This document shows, piece after piece, positions 10,100-20,272 of a stretch of 64,000 bases of DNA. Under the pieces are notes generated by a model, which made no database searches, was not told the origin of the DNA, and was given only the letters and a program-made list of their open reading frames with translations. This stretch comes from JAXMEB01 sp046348545. Its GTDB lineage: Bacteria > Pseudomonadota > Gammaproteobacteria > Berkiellales > Berkiellaceae. The DNA lies in assembly GCA_046348545.1 (NCBI GenBank), contig JAXMEB010000004.1, positions 186,001-250,000 of the forward strand, given 5' to 3'. A program made the translations under genes and the position numbers. Positions within the stretch are counted from its first letter, which is position 1. Every line of letters begins with the position of its first letter.

Positions 10100-10173
10100 A
10101 GGATATAATTTAATAAGGTACCTTCAATCAGTATAGGAAATTGTAGGGATTTCATCCTGTATTGCGCCGCAAT

Positions 10174-10200
10174 AAAAAGCCGGCACTGGGCCGGCTTTTT
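10174..10200 (-). terminator. Rho-independent terminator after the FKBP gene
   Basis: Stem GCCGGC/GCCGGC with a five-base loop, flanked by five A on one side and five T on the other, so it can act in both directions. It lies 17 bases after the FKBP stop codon on the minus strand. Confidence 0.9.
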
Positions 10201-10216
10201 AGCTCAATCGTAAAGA

Positions 10217-11104
10217 TTACTTTTGAGCAGTTTTTTGAGATTTATCAGCAGCAGCTTGTGCTTTTGGCTTAGCATGTGCTTGATCAGCTTTGAGCTTAGC
10301 GGTTTCGATCTGACTTGGTTTTGCAGCAGTTTTGTTGCTGGTATTGGTTTTAGACTGGGGTGATGTCGTGCTCGTGGTATCACCAGGTTTCACTGAGAGC
10401 AATTCGATTTCGAAAATCAAGGTCTCATTGGGGCCAATGATGCGTCCAATGCCTTGTGAGCCATAGGCTAAATTGGATGGTATGAAAAGTTCATATTTAG
10501 AGCCTGGCGTCATCAATTGCAGTGCTTCAGTCCAACCTGGGATCACAGCATTGACGGTGAAGGTCGCCGGTTCATTACGCTTGTATGAACTGTCAAACTC
10601 GGTCCCATCAATTAAATGCCCACGATAATGGGTTGTGACGATGTCGCCTGGTTTTGGAATCGCGCCTTTACCTTGCTTGATGACCCGATACTGAAGGCCA
10701 CTTGCAGTGGTTTTGATACCCGTTGCGGTTTTATTCTTGGCGAGGAATGCTTCGCCTTTAGCCAAATTGTCTTTTGCTTGTTGTGCGGTCGTCTCAGCTT
10801 GTTGCTGAGCAAGTTTATTTTGGAGGCCAACTAATGTCTGATAAATTTCTTCTTTGCTGAGAAGAGTTTGTTTATCATTTTGACCATCCTTCAAACCTGT
10901 CATGAAAAGATCGGAATTAATCTGAATATTTTGTTTTCGGAAACTTTGGCCAATATCGATACCAATGCTATAGCTGATTTTATCCGCTTCATTGGTTAAC
11001 GAAGATGAGCTGGCCGTTGCAGGCGTTTCTGCTGCGATGGCTGCTTGAAATGCAGCGGAGCAAAGCACTGCTGCGGTAAAGAGTCGTAACTTTTGTGTTA
11101 ACAT
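10217..11104 (-). CDS. FKBP-type peptidyl-prolyl cis-trans isomerase, exported (FkpA/Mip-like)
   Basis: A folding catalyst for proline-containing proteins in the periplasm or at the surface. The 295-aa precursor has a signal peptide (LRLFTAAVLCSAAFQAAIA), an N-terminal dimerisation domain (about 35-130; DKISYSIGIDIGQSFRKQ and a Gln/Ala-rich helix), then the FKBP domain (about 140-235; GDIVTTHYRGHLIDGTEFDSS, VIPGWTEALQLM, LAYGSQGIG). This order is that of FkpA and of Legionella Mip. Unlike those, it carries an extra C-terminal tail of about 55 residues rich in Thr, Ser, Lys, Ala and Gln. A strong terminator follows. Confidence 0.92.
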   Translation of the reverse strand: MLTQKLRLFTAAVLCSAAFQAAIAAETPATASSSSLTNEADKISYSIGIDIGQSFRKQNIQINSDLFMTGLKDGQNDKQTLLSKEEIYQTLVGLQNKLAQQQAETTAQQAKDNLAKGEAFLAKNKTATGIKTTASGLQYRVIKQGKGAIPKPGDIVTTHYRGHLIDGTEFDSSYKRNEPATFTVNAVIPGWTEALQLMTPGSKYELFIPSNLAYGSQGIGRIIGPNETLIFEIELLSVKPGDTTSTTSPQSKTNTSNKTAAKPSQIETAKLKADQAHAKPKAQAAADKSQKTAQK

Positions 11105-11186
11105 AACGTCTTCCCTTACTAAATGATGATTATGACTGACAAGAATGGATCGACTATAGCAAATTAGTTAGCCTAAATGAATCAAG

Positions 11187-12437
11187 ATGCCCAAAAAAAC
11201 AATTAGTTTGATTTTTAACAAAAAAATGTTACTGACTTTAGCCTTCGGATTTGCCTCAGGGTTGCCGCTCGGTTTAAGTGGAGCAACGCTTCAGACCTGG
11301 TACAAAGTCGAAGGGGTCAGCATTGTCACGATTGGCCTACTTGCATTGGTGGGGCAGCCTTATGTTTACAAATTTATCTGGGCTCCCTTGATGGATAATG
11401 TGGTATTACCTTGGGGTGGGCGACGTCGAGGATGGATGTTTGTTACTCAACTTGGAATAATCGGCACTTTACTCGTCATGGCTAACTTGTCTCCAGCATC
11501 AATGCCCGGCTGGATGGCGCTTCTGGCGCTTTGCCTAGCGTTTTTCTCAGCATCGCAAGATATTGTCATTGATGCCTATCGAACAGAGCTGCTTTCGCCT
11601 GAAGAACGTGGAACTGGGGCAGCCATGTATGTGACAGGCTATCGTGTTGCGATGCTGGTTTCAGGTGGTTTGGCTCTAATCTTAGCAGACATATTTGGCT
11701 TTGGTTTGACGTTTGCGATGATGGCTGCTTTGATGGGGTTGGGCTGCATTGCTACGCTACTGAGCGAAGAGCCAAAGATATATGATCAGCCAGCGCCTAA
11801 TTTTCGAACCGCTGTGATTGAACCTTTTCACGAATTTTTATCTAGACCTTCAGCCTGGTTACTATTGGTTTTGATTATTTACTACAAACTAGGTGATGCG
11901 TTTGCAGGCGCGCTGACCAATGTCTTTCTGCTGGACCTAGGATTTTCATTAAAAGAAATTGGACTCACGAATAAAACGGTCGGTCTAATTGCTACCTTAG
12001 CAGGCGCGTTTGTGGGGGGGGTTCTACTTTCTCGTATTCGATTATTTACAGCGCTGTTTTGGTTTGGAGCCCTGCAAGCCGTTTCTAATTTAGTCTATAT
12101 GGGGCTCGCTGAAATTGGCCTTAATCATAGTTGGATGGTTGGTGCCATTTTCTTAGAAAATTTCTGTGGCGGAATGGGCACTGCGGCCTTCCTAGCTTTT
12201 ATCATGAGTTTATGCGATCTCCGATATACCGCAACTCAATTTGCATTACTGACAGCGCTGAGTGCAATTGGTCGAGTTTATATCACACCAGTTGCTGGGT
12301 GGATGGTTGAAAGAATGGGGTGGTTACAGTTCTTCCTATGGACTTTTTTAATCGCATTACCTTGCTTGGTTTTAATTTGGTTTTTGCAACGTCCGATCGA
12401 AGCTGGAAGTAAAGTAAAGCAACTTGATATCGCGTAG
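11187..12437 (+). CDS. ampG: AmpG-family muropeptide permease (MFS)
   Basis: A 416-aa inner-membrane transporter with about 12 hydrophobic segments. The N-terminal signature GFASGLPLGLSGATLQTWY, followed by GQPYVYKFIWAPLMD, matches AmpG, which imports GlcNAc-anhydroMurNAc-peptides for cell-wall recycling. SQDIVIDAYRTELL is also typical. It is shorter than E. coli AmpG (491 aa), as in many proteobacterial homologues. It is divergent from the FKBP gene, with 82 bases between them, and convergent with the broken cyclase gene. Confidence 0.88.
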   Translation: MPKKTISLIFNKKMLLTLAFGFASGLPLGLSGATLQTWYKVEGVSIVTIGLLALVGQPYVYKFIWAPLMDNVVLPWGGRRRGWMFVTQLGIIGTLLVMANLSPASMPGWMALLALCLAFFSASQDIVIDAYRTELLSPEERGTGAAMYVTGYRVAMLVSGGLALILADIFGFGLTFAMMAALMGLGCIATLLSEEPKIYDQPAPNFRTAVIEPFHEFLSRPSAWLLLVLIIYYKLGDAFAGALTNVFLLDLGFSLKEIGLTNKTVGLIATLAGAFVGGVLLSRIRLFTALFWFGALQAVSNLVYMGLAEIGLNHSWMVGAIFLENFCGGMGTAAFLAFIMSLCDLRYTATQFALLTALSAIGRVYITPVAGWMVERMGWLQFFLWTFLIALPCLVLIWFLQRPIEAGSKVKQLDIA

Positions 12438-12452
12438 TAATCCTAATTTATG

Positions 12453-13616
12453 TTAACAAGCTTTAGAATAATGAAACCGATTTTTACCAGCGTGTTTGGC
12501 AATGTATAAATTATCGTCTGCCAACTTAATCAAATGCTCAATGGTTTCTGACTGATTGGGGCATATGGAAGAGATACCCATGCTGATGCTGACAAGTTTA
12601 TTACAGGCAGAAAGCTCGTGAGGGATCTGCAAATTTTGAATCGCAAACAATGCTTTTTCTGCAACAGAAAGCGCACCCTCTCTATCGGTATTAGGCAAAA
12701 CAAACATAAATTCTTCACCGCCATATCTTCCAACGATATCACCCGATCGACATAATACAGATTGTAGGGTTATAGCCACCTTCTTCAAGCAAAGATCACC
12801 GCTCACATGTCCGTAATAGTCGTTATACTTTTTAAAAAAATCAACATCCACAATAATGATGCTCAAACTAGTTTGATCTCGTTTGGAACGTTGTAATTCT
12901 TTATGAGATATTTCAAATATGAAGCGTCTATACCCTCCACAGCTGAATTTTCGGGGTTGTTGCCTTCGCGATTCTCATCGCAGTCATGTACTTTGTGTAC
13001 ACTCCTGCGTCTCGAACGCTCGGCGCCTACCCGAAAAATCATCTGTTGTGGGTATATTAGGAATTTCAGTTAAAGGATCTACGCTGCTTAATGCGTGAAG
13101 TATTTTATTGTTCTCGCTCAGTTGCTTATTTAAGAGCCTCAGAGACATTTGGGATTCGACTTGCCTTCCTAGTGCTGATAAAGCATATAGTTGTTGCTCG
13201 CTTAATTTCTTGGGTATATTGTCGGCGACGCATAGTGTTCCTAACTTATGATTGTTAATTGTAAGCGGAAACCCAGCATAGAATATAACATGCGGCTCAT
13301 CTAAGACTAAAGGATTATCATGAAAGCGGATATCTTTACGGGAGTCGCTAATCTCAAAAATTTCATGTTGTAAAATAGCATGAGCGCAGAAAGCATAATT
13401 TCTCGGTGTTTCATGAGCGTCTATACCATAGTGTGATTTAAACCACTGTCTATTTTTATCAACTAAACTGACAAGACAAATAGGCGAATCGCATATGTGA
13501 GCAGCGATTGCAGTCAGGTCATCATAAGATTGTTCTTCAATCGTATCAAGAATTTCAAGTGCTTGAAGTTGCTCCAACCTAGCCAGTTCATTGATTGGTA
13601 TAGTAGCCTTTTCCAT
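12453..13616 (-). pseudogene. GAF-GGDEF diguanylate cyclase, interrupted by a 124-bp TA element
   Basis: The N-terminal part (13616 down to about 13057) encodes a GAF sensor domain (ILDTIEEQSYDDLTAIAA, FCAHAILQ, AGFPLTINNHKLGTLCV) and the beginning of a GGDEF domain (SSVDPLTEIPN). The element at 12931-13054 then interrupts it and brings in-frame TGA stops. Beyond it the same frame continues with RRFIFEISHKEL, VDVDFFKKYND, and the active-site loop GRYGGEEF. Removing the element and one TA joins CCTAA-TA-GACGC to give DPLTEIPNRRFIFE, the normal GGDEF consensus. Start chosen at ATG 13616 (GGGA upstream); an in-frame extension to 13715 is possible. The catalytic half is probably not made, unless it is translated from an internal start such as TTG 12866. 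Such a product would lack the N-terminal part of the domain. Confidence 0.88.
12931..13054. mobile_element. Small TA-inserted element, subfamily A, copy 2 (inside cyclase gene)
   Basis: A 124-bp copy in the orientation opposite to copy 1, flanked by TA duplications at 12929-12930 and 13055-13056. It differs from copy 1 at only a few positions. Together with one TA it adds 126 bases (42 codons), so it keeps the reading frame of the host gene but brings in TGA stops. Confidence 0.92.
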
Positions 13617-13790
13617 TGACAATCCCGCGTGATATATGATTTTAAAACATAGAATATCAGTGCTGACTGTATTCTTCCTCAAAAATGTATCGGCACTAAT
13701 CGAAAAAATCTTCACATTAAAAATCAGTATGGAACTTCTAAGCTCCTAGAGTGTCCTATATCTGAGTTGATTTGGTATTGGAGCGAAGCC

Positions 13791-16700
13791 ATGATGACCT
13801 TAGACCAATTAGACAAGCGGCTTAATCAAATTTTAAATGACTTTTGGAATTTTGAAAAATTATCCGACATCAAGAGCCTATATGAAGAAATTAAAAAACA
13901 GGTTCCACAGTTCCCAACTATAAGTGAAAAAATATTTGAGAAGGATGCAGTTGAAGCTGCACGTAACCTATCCTCAAACTATGCTATTTACTTGTACAAG
14001 CAGCGAATAAAAGATGAAGGAGTCAATCTAGAAGCAGAACGACAAAAATTGCATGCTCATTTATATGATAAAAATTGGAATGAATTTTATCAAATGGTAC
14101 AGCTTGAGCATGTAGAACAAGCGTCAGCAACGCGACCACAATTTGAATCTCCCAAAACAATAGTATACAACCTGGAAGGCTATGATGAGGGTGTCACCAT
14201 TTCACCCCCCTCAAATTCAGAGTTAGGAGCGCCATTAGCATTGAATCCGGGAGCGCCTATTGGGTATGTCATTAATATTCCACGCGGTGAAATCAAGGGT
14301 ATTCAAATCAGCGCATATGGTGGATTTTCCAAGGAAGATAGAAAAAAGAAATTATATAAACCGGGCTCGCTCAGTTCAGAAGATGAAGCCTTACTCGCAA
14401 ATGGCATAGCTGTTGTCAATCTGAATTTGGTTGATTTACTTAAATTAGCAGTGTATCAAAATGTAATGACAGAGCAACTTCATACTGAACTCCATCAATC
14501 TATCAATCATTTTTGGGAAACGATACATTCTAAAGCTGAAACGTTGTCCCCATTATTATCAGATATGAAGGATAAACCGATTTTTCTAAGAGGAGCAAGC
14601 TGGGGGGGGCGGACAGCGATTAGGCATGCTGAATTGTTCCCAAACACATTTTCTGGATATATCAGTTTTGATGGATCTATTTCTTCGGAAATGGATTCAA
14701 AAAGCGATAGATCACTAGTGGGAACACGTCAGGGTGCTTTAGCACATCTTGATCCAGCATCCCATATTCAAGATATTCAAGATCCTATTTTACTAATACA
14801 CAATGCTAATGATAACAACGTAAATCTGAAGGTGTCATTGGATTTTTATGATAAAGCTAAAAAGGAAGGTAAGGAAAACTTGCTCAGTGTTCACATTAAT
14901 CAAAAGGGAAATGCATATGAAAAGAGTCAAGGAGTATGGAATACTGGTCATTTTTCACCAGATTCAAGTGAAGTTGAATTCGAGCATCAAGTGAATGCAG
15001 TCAGCAATTTCATTATAAACGGTCGAGACAATCTACCTGAATTGACAAACTGGCGAACAGTGAAATATAACAGCATCTCTGATAGAAACTACAATCTAGC
15101 AAGCTCATCTGACCTTTTTATAGAGTACGTGAATAGAACCTTCAAAAAGGATTTGCCTGATCATGAGTCACTTTCTAGAATATTCTCAGTTTTTGAACTT
15201 ATAAGTAAAGAGAATGCTGATTTTATTCGTGGTGCATTTAATAGCCCCATTCCGGATGCTGAACTAGAAGCGGGTCTGATAAAGGAGTTGAAAAGGATAA
15301 ACTCATATTTCAGAGAAAAATTTGACATTGAATTTGATGAAAAAATCACGCCAGAAATGCTGAATAAGTATCGCGAGTCTATATTAAAAGCGGATTCAAA
15401 ACGACATAGAGAATTATTATTAACGTTTATTTTAGCCAATCCACACTATGTTGATAAAATTCATAATTATGTATCAAGAAAATTTGGTTATGATGACTAT
15501 AAAAGAGACACCTTTATAAAATTAATAAAGCAACGCTCAGGATTTCGATTGGCCTCGAAGAATACTTTAAAGGCGACTTTTGAACGGGGTTTAGCACATG
15601 AAAAACAGATAGAAACGCAGATCAAAAATGGGGATGCGAAATCACTTCGCAACTTAATAAGTGCTTACAATGCATCAGGTAACCCTAAAGCATTATCAGA
15701 ACGATTAGAAAGAATTTTAGTCGAAATGCCTGAAGACACTAAGCGTGATATGTTATACAAAATGGGAAGTGAGCTCATTGCTGATCTTTCTATTCGATAT
15801 GAGATATTTGAGGTTATACGGAACGCAATGACACCCGATCAATACGAGAATCTTGTGATTAACTCGAAATCGAATATTAATGCAATGATGTCGGGTTGGA
15901 GTCCCGTCGCTCAAACAGAACGATTAATGAGCACTTTGAAAAATACAAAGTCTGAGCTTAGAAAAGAATTTCTAGGTATAAACCTTTTGAGAAATGTAAG
16001 TGCTGAACAGCTCGTTAACTTAATGTCTGATTTCTCAGATGATGAAGTCTATGAATTGTTTGGACGTGTAGAGGGTCAGAAGACCGCTTTGAGTGAAAAG
16101 CATGATATTTCGTATTTGGAATATGTGAATGAGCGGGTTGGCGATGAAAGATTCAAAAAATTACTTGAATTTGATGTGGGGGAAAGGCTGAAGGGAAGTA
16201 TACTGACAAGTTACCGAGGAAGTATAAAGGAATTTCAATTTTTGATACAAAGACTATCTTCTGAGGAGTTAATTGAGCATCTTCAGAATAACAAAAATGT
16301 GAGTTCATATTGTGACAACTTGATAGTAAATATGATGGCCAGTGGTAACCAAAAGGCGTTTGATCTTTTAACATCAAAGCTTGAATCGGACGGCAAAGCT
16401 GATGATATTAGAACTTTGATGTTGGATAAAGATAAGGATGGTCTGTCTGGTCTTAGCCATGCAATTGAAAGGAGTGCGGATAATATGGAGGACTATCCAG
16501 ATCTTCTCGAGTCAGCACTTAAGTTTTGCACGGCTGAAGATTTGGCGTTGGAATTGAAGTCAGAGAACTCGAAATTGGCGCACATGATCCAATATTTAAG
16601 CTCACATCTGGAAATGAATAAAAGACTGGGGCTTATTAAGAACAAATTGGGAGAGCCGCTCTATAAAGACGTAGTGGAAGTGAATGCTAAGAAAATTACT

Positions 16701-17744
16701 TTGGAGATGATACGTAGCAAAGACAGGCAATTCGAGCAAGATGTGCTTGAATTGTTAGGCGTCGAGAAGGTTAAGGAGAGCGTTAATGGTCATTTAGATG
16801 AGTTGATATCTCCTTATTTTATATCAAAAGGTACATTTAATCTAATTCGTAAATATTGCAGCAGAGCGGATTTGGCAGAAAAATTAGCGAAAGGCTGTGC
16901 TGAATCTATAAAAGGGAAAATGAATTCTAGCTGGTATTCAGCAGGTTCTATTAGTAACGTACTTGAAAGTTTAACGCCTCAGGAATACGTTGAGTTCCAA
17001 AAACAACTTTCTTTAGAGCCGGATAGCTTGGTGTCTTATTTTAGGCCAGAAAAACTACAATCTGATAATCAATGGCAAGGTAAGATTAAAGAATTACTTT
17101 CAGCGCCTGATGAGATGGTACCAGTCGTATTTAACGAATCAGTCATAAAATCTATATTGAGGGTAAATCTTCAGGGCACTATCCTGTCAAAAGCTATCGA
17201 TGAATTGACTAACAAGCCAAATTTAAATATGCTCTTGAATTTTATGGATTTGACTGAGAATAATCCACATCTTACCCATATCGTTTTAGCACCTTCTTCT
17301 CAATCTTTGGAGAAGATTCTCACGAATGGCGTTGAGCCTCCTGAGGCATTTGGGTTCTGTTGGAAAAATATTATTTTCAATATATTGACAGCAGATGAGA
17401 TTAAGGCCAGTTTAACCAGTGATGTACTAACGATGATTTCAAACCCTCAAATGCTGGTGGATGCAATTCAAAAGCTATCCGACAAAGAGGTTTTTGTATT
17501 ATTTAATCAAGAAAGCTGCAAGACTGTTTTAAAGCAATATCCCGACGAAATGTTAAAGGCGGTTGCGGCACGAATTGGTGAAAAAAACCTTGAAATCTTA
17601 ACACAAGAAAAGATTCAAGGAAAAACAAAGCCACATGGAAAGATGACGCATATGTTTGAGCGCGAAAAAGATGCTAAACCAAAAGTTTCTCCTGAACAAG
17701 AACAAGGGGTGAAAGATCAGAAGAAAGGGAAGCTTAACAAGTAG
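13791..17744 (+). CDS. Very large protein with alpha/beta-hydrolase domain, candidate effector
   Basis: About 1317 aa from ATG 13791, which is chosen because GGAG lies seven bases upstream; the frame stays open to 13767. Residues about 100-415 look like a prolyl-oligopeptidase-type alpha/beta hydrolase: nucleophile elbow GASWGG with Ser270, an acidic residue at Asp341 in HNANDNN, and His387 in NTGHF, in the right order and spacing for a triad. The remaining ~900 residues are helical and repetitive, without a family I recognise. The C-terminal 40 residues are rich in Lys and Glu (KMTHMFEREKDAK...KKGKLNK). No signal peptide or membrane segment. Size, helical repeats and a charged polar tail are usual in type IV secreted effectors of Legionella-like bacteria, but that role is an inference. 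The 3' end overlaps the convergent EAL gene by 11 bases. Confidence 0.7.
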   Translation: MMTLDQLDKRLNQILNDFWNFEKLSDIKSLYEEIKKQVPQFPTISEKIFEKDAVEAARNLSSNYAIYLYKQRIKDEGVNLEAERQKLHAHLYDKNWNEFYQMVQLEHVEQASATRPQFESPKTIVYNLEGYDEGVTISPPSNSELGAPLALNPGAPIGYVINIPRGEIKGIQISAYGGFSKEDRKKKLYKPGSLSSEDEALLANGIAVVNLNLVDLLKLAVYQNVMTEQLHTELHQSINHFWETIHSKAETLSPLLSDMKDKPIFLRGASWGGRTAIRHAELFPNTFSGYISFDGSISSEMDSKSDRSLVGTRQGALAHLDPASHIQDIQDPILLIHNANDNNVNLKVSLDFYDKAKKEGKENLLSVHINQKGNAYEKSQGVWNTGHFSPDSSEVEFEHQVNAVSNFIINGRDNLPELTNWRTVKYNSISDRNYNLASSSDLFIEYVNRTFKKDLPDHESLSRIFSVFELISKENADFIRGAFNSPIPDAELEAGLIKELKRINSYFREKFDIEFDEKITPEMLNKYRESILKADSKRHRELLLTFILANPHYVDKIHNYVSRKFGYDDYKRDTFIKLIKQRSGFRLASKNTLKATFERGLAHEKQIETQIKNGDAKSLRNLISAYNASGNPKALSERLERILVEMPEDTKRDMLYKMGSELIADLSIRYEIFEVIRNAMTPDQYENLVINSKSNINAMMSGWSPVAQTERLMSTLKNTKSELRKEFLGINLLRNVSAEQLVNLMSDFSDDEVYELFGRVEGQKTALSEKHDISYLEYVNERVGDERFKKLLEFDVGERLKGSILTSYRGSIKEFQFLIQRLSSEELIEHLQNNKNVSSYCDNLIVNMMASGNQKAFDLLTSKLESDGKADDIRTLMLDKDKDGLSGLSHAIERSADNMEDYPDLLESALKFCTAEDLALELKSENSKLAHMIQYLSSHLEMNKRLGLIKNKLGEPLYKDVVEVNAKKITLEMIRSKDRQFEQDVLELLGVEKVKESVNGHLDELISPYFISKGTFNLIRKYCSRADLAEKLAKGCAESIKGKMNSSWYSAGSISNVLESLTPQEYVEFQKQLSLEPDSLVSYFRPEKLQSDNQWQGKIKELLSAPDEMVPVVFNESVIKSILRVNLQGTILSKAIDELTNKPNLNMLLNFMDLTENNPHLTHIVLAPSSQSLEKILTNGVEPPEAFGFCWKNIIFNILTADEIKASLTSDVLTMISNPQMLVDAIQKLSDKEVFVLFNQESCKTVLKQYPDEMLKAVAARIGEKNLEILTQEKIQGKTKPHGKMTHMFEREKDAKPKVSPEQEQGVKDQKKGKLNK

Positions 17745-20142
17745 TATCTGTAGTATCCAAAGAAGCGAGATGATTTTGGTGTTCAGAGTCATTTTTAGAA
17801 GTGTGTTGTAAAAGCCAGGATTCGAAGTCTGAACGTTTCATAGGCTTGGCAATTTGAAATCCTTGAGCGAGATCGCATTTAAGCGCTTTTAGTGATTTTA
17901 TGACAGCGATACTTTCAATGCCTTCTGCAACGACTTTTAAATTGAGGTTATGGCCGAGTTCAATGATAGAGCGAACAATCTTTTCATCTGATGGGCTAGT
18001 CGCTAATTCTCGAATAAAGGTTCGATCGATCTTTAATTCAGAGACGGGAAGCTGTTTAAGATAATTCAGAGAGGAATATCCTGTCCCAAAATCATCGATG
18101 GCTAGTTTGATATCATAAGTATTTAACCATTTAATTTTCTCTAACATATAATCCGGGTCACGCATCATGGTGCCTTCAGTCATTTCGATGATTAATTGAT
18201 CGCCTGGAACATGTTTTTCAGTCAACAACCCAACCATCAGCTCTAGTAATGGACGATGAAGAAAATCTTGCATGGAGAGATTTATGGCAATTTTGATCTG
18301 AATATTCTTTTGTTGCCAGTTTTCTAGCTGAGAGATGGCCGTTTTGATAACCCATAAACTTAAATGTTTGATATGCCCGGTTTCCTCTGCAAGCGGAATA
18401 AATTGAGAAGGATTCATCAATCCGTTTCTAGGATGATGCCATCTCACGAGCGCCTCGACTTGATCGATGACACTAGTATTCAGGTTAATAATAGGTTGAT
18501 AAAATAGCTCAAACTCACCAGTTTCCAAGCCTTTGCGAAGTTCACTCATAAGAGATAATTGATTAACCGCCGTTGGATCGAATGATGATGTGTAGATCGC
18601 GTGTTGATGGGTTACTTTCTTGGCTCTAAATAAGGCGACATCCGCATGTTGCATTAATTGAGCAGGTGTATGACCATGATTTGGATAGCTACTAATACCG
18701 ATTCGCACATGAATATCGATACTTGAGCCAAATATACTGAAAGGCTCATGAAATAGATTTAATACTTGTTCGATTAAATGCTTTGAATCATCTAATGTAT
18801 TTTGATGAAAATGAATAATAAATGAGCTACTTGTAAATCGAGCAACCATATCAGCTCGGAGGCGGTTAGATAATCTAAGCCCAATCGCATGAATTAATTG
18901 GTCACCGACACAATGACCCAAGCAATGATTAATTTCGTAAAATCGTTCTATGCTGATCAATAAAAGAAGGCCTGAATCACGCTCCGGATCACTTTTAGAT
19001 AAGTAGGCTTGAAGATGTTGCTCAAAATGATGTCGATTCGGTAACTTTGTTACGGTATCATGATTCATTTGGAATTGTATTCGTTCTTCTCGTCTCGCAA
19101 TACCCTGCATCATGGTGTTAAATGTTTCTGTAAGTTGTCCAATTTCATCTTGATTTTCAATTGGAACCAATTCATGGAGATTTCCTTGCTCTATTCTTTG
19201 AATCGCTTGTGTCAGGCGTGAGATTGGTTTAGCAATTTTTCGGGCAATTAAGACAGCGCTCACGAGTGCAATGAGCAGTCCTGCAACTGAAATTAGAATT
19301 AAAGCCATTAAGAGGGACTGATAGGGAACTAGGCTTGCTTTTAAGGAATATTGTAAAATTGCAACGACTGACGGGCTTGAAGCGGGTGTATGAATCGGCA
19401 TTAAAAGGGTGATGATGTCATTACTCTTGAAATGCTTGGCATGGTGAAAATCATTGACTGATTTTAGTTCGGAATGGAGTATGGTCTTCAATTGATTTGA
19501 GACGCCCTGAAGGACCGTATCAGGATAAGACCAATGTCCATTCAGTGATGAATGCGCAAACGATAATTTGACATCCAATGACGTTAATTTGGAAAATTGT
19601 TCAATTAGTAAATCATCGATCTCAACGCCCATGCCAATCCAAGCGTTACCATTTGGATTGAAAACGGGAATCACTACAAATTGATAGACCTTGTTTTCAA
19701 TGACCAGGATGGATTCGGCATAGCCTTGTGTGCGAGCCGTTTCCATAATATCAGAAAAAGGAAAATTTTCATGTAAACTGCTGTTTTCAGCTGTATTGAT
19801 GAGAATGCTGTTATTGTTCGATATGAGTAGCGCTTGATCAGCGCCAACCTCGTGGCTCAAGGCTCTCAGCCTCTCCAGAAGTATTTTGGTAGACTGAATC
19901 CCAACGGCTTTTCGAAATTCAACATCATTGGCTACTTGATAGCCATGTTCTTTAAAATTTGTCGAGATATCCGAAATCTGATGGTTAAATATCTGACTTG
20001 AATAAATAAGCTGATCCTTGCTTTTTTCAAATACGTTAGTTTCTATCATGTAGTAGACTAACCCAAATGTTGTCAGCTGAACAACCGCCAATAACATGCT
20101 GTAAAACAAGCCAATTTTAGTTTGAAAGCTTTTTAACACCAT
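17734..20142 (-). CDS. Membrane-bound HAMP-GGDEF-EAL cyclic-di-GMP phosphodiesterase
   Basis: An 802-aa protein. It has an N-terminal membrane segment (about 10-32), a periplasmic sensor region of about 240 residues, a second membrane segment (LLMALILISVAGLLIALVSA, about 275-298), and a HAMP linker (ISRLTQAIQRIEQGN). A GGDEF domain follows whose active-site loop reads ARFTSSSFII instead of GGDEF, so it is almost certainly not a cyclase. The EAL domain keeps the catalytic motif (VEALVRW), EMTEGT, and DDFGTGYSSLNYLKQLP with KIDRTFI. Prediction: it hydrolyses c-di-GMP in response to a periplasmic signal, with the degenerate GGDEF domain as a possible regulatory site. The broken cyclase about 4 kb away would have acted in the opposite direction. 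Confidence 0.88.
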   Translation of the reverse strand: MVLKSFQTKIGLFYSMLLAVVQLTTFGLVYYMIETNVFEKSKDQLIYSSQIFNHQISDISTNFKEHGYQVANDVEFRKAVGIQSTKILLERLRALSHEVGADQALLISNNNSILINTAENSSLHENFPFSDIMETARTQGYAESILVIENKVYQFVVIPVFNPNGNAWIGMGVEIDDLLIEQFSKLTSLDVKLSFAHSSLNGHWSYPDTVLQGVSNQLKTILHSELKSVNDFHHAKHFKSNDIITLLMPIHTPASSPSVVAILQYSLKASLVPYQSLLMALILISVAGLLIALVSAVLIARKIAKPISRLTQAIQRIEQGNLHELVPIENQDEIGQLTETFNTMMQGIARREERIQFQMNHDTVTKLPNRHHFEQHLQAYLSKSDPERDSGLLLLISIERFYEINHCLGHCVGDQLIHAIGLRLSNRLRADMVARFTSSSFIIHFHQNTLDDSKHLIEQVLNLFHEPFSIFGSSIDIHVRIGISSYPNHGHTPAQLMQHADVALFRAKKVTHQHAIYTSSFDPTAVNQLSLMSELRKGLETGEFELFYQPIINLNTSVIDQVEALVRWHHPRNGLMNPSQFIPLAEETGHIKHLSLWVIKTAISQLENWQQKNIQIKIAINLSMQDFLHRPLLELMVGLLTEKHVPGDQLIIEMTEGTMMRDPDYMLEKIKWLNTYDIKLAIDDFGTGYSSLNYLKQLPVSELKIDRTFIRELATSPSDEKIVRSIIELGHNLNLKVVAEGIESIAVIKSLKALKCDLAQGFQIAKPMKRSDFESWLLQHTSKNDSEHQNHLASLDTTDTTC

Positions 20143-20272
20143 TCACCCATTTACTTTTTAGTCGAGCTCTAGAGAGGATTTTAAATGACGTGTATATCCA
20201 ATGAAACTTTTAATATTTTTAACTATCTAATCTGTGTAACTTATCTATAATGCACATGATATGGGGAGATAC

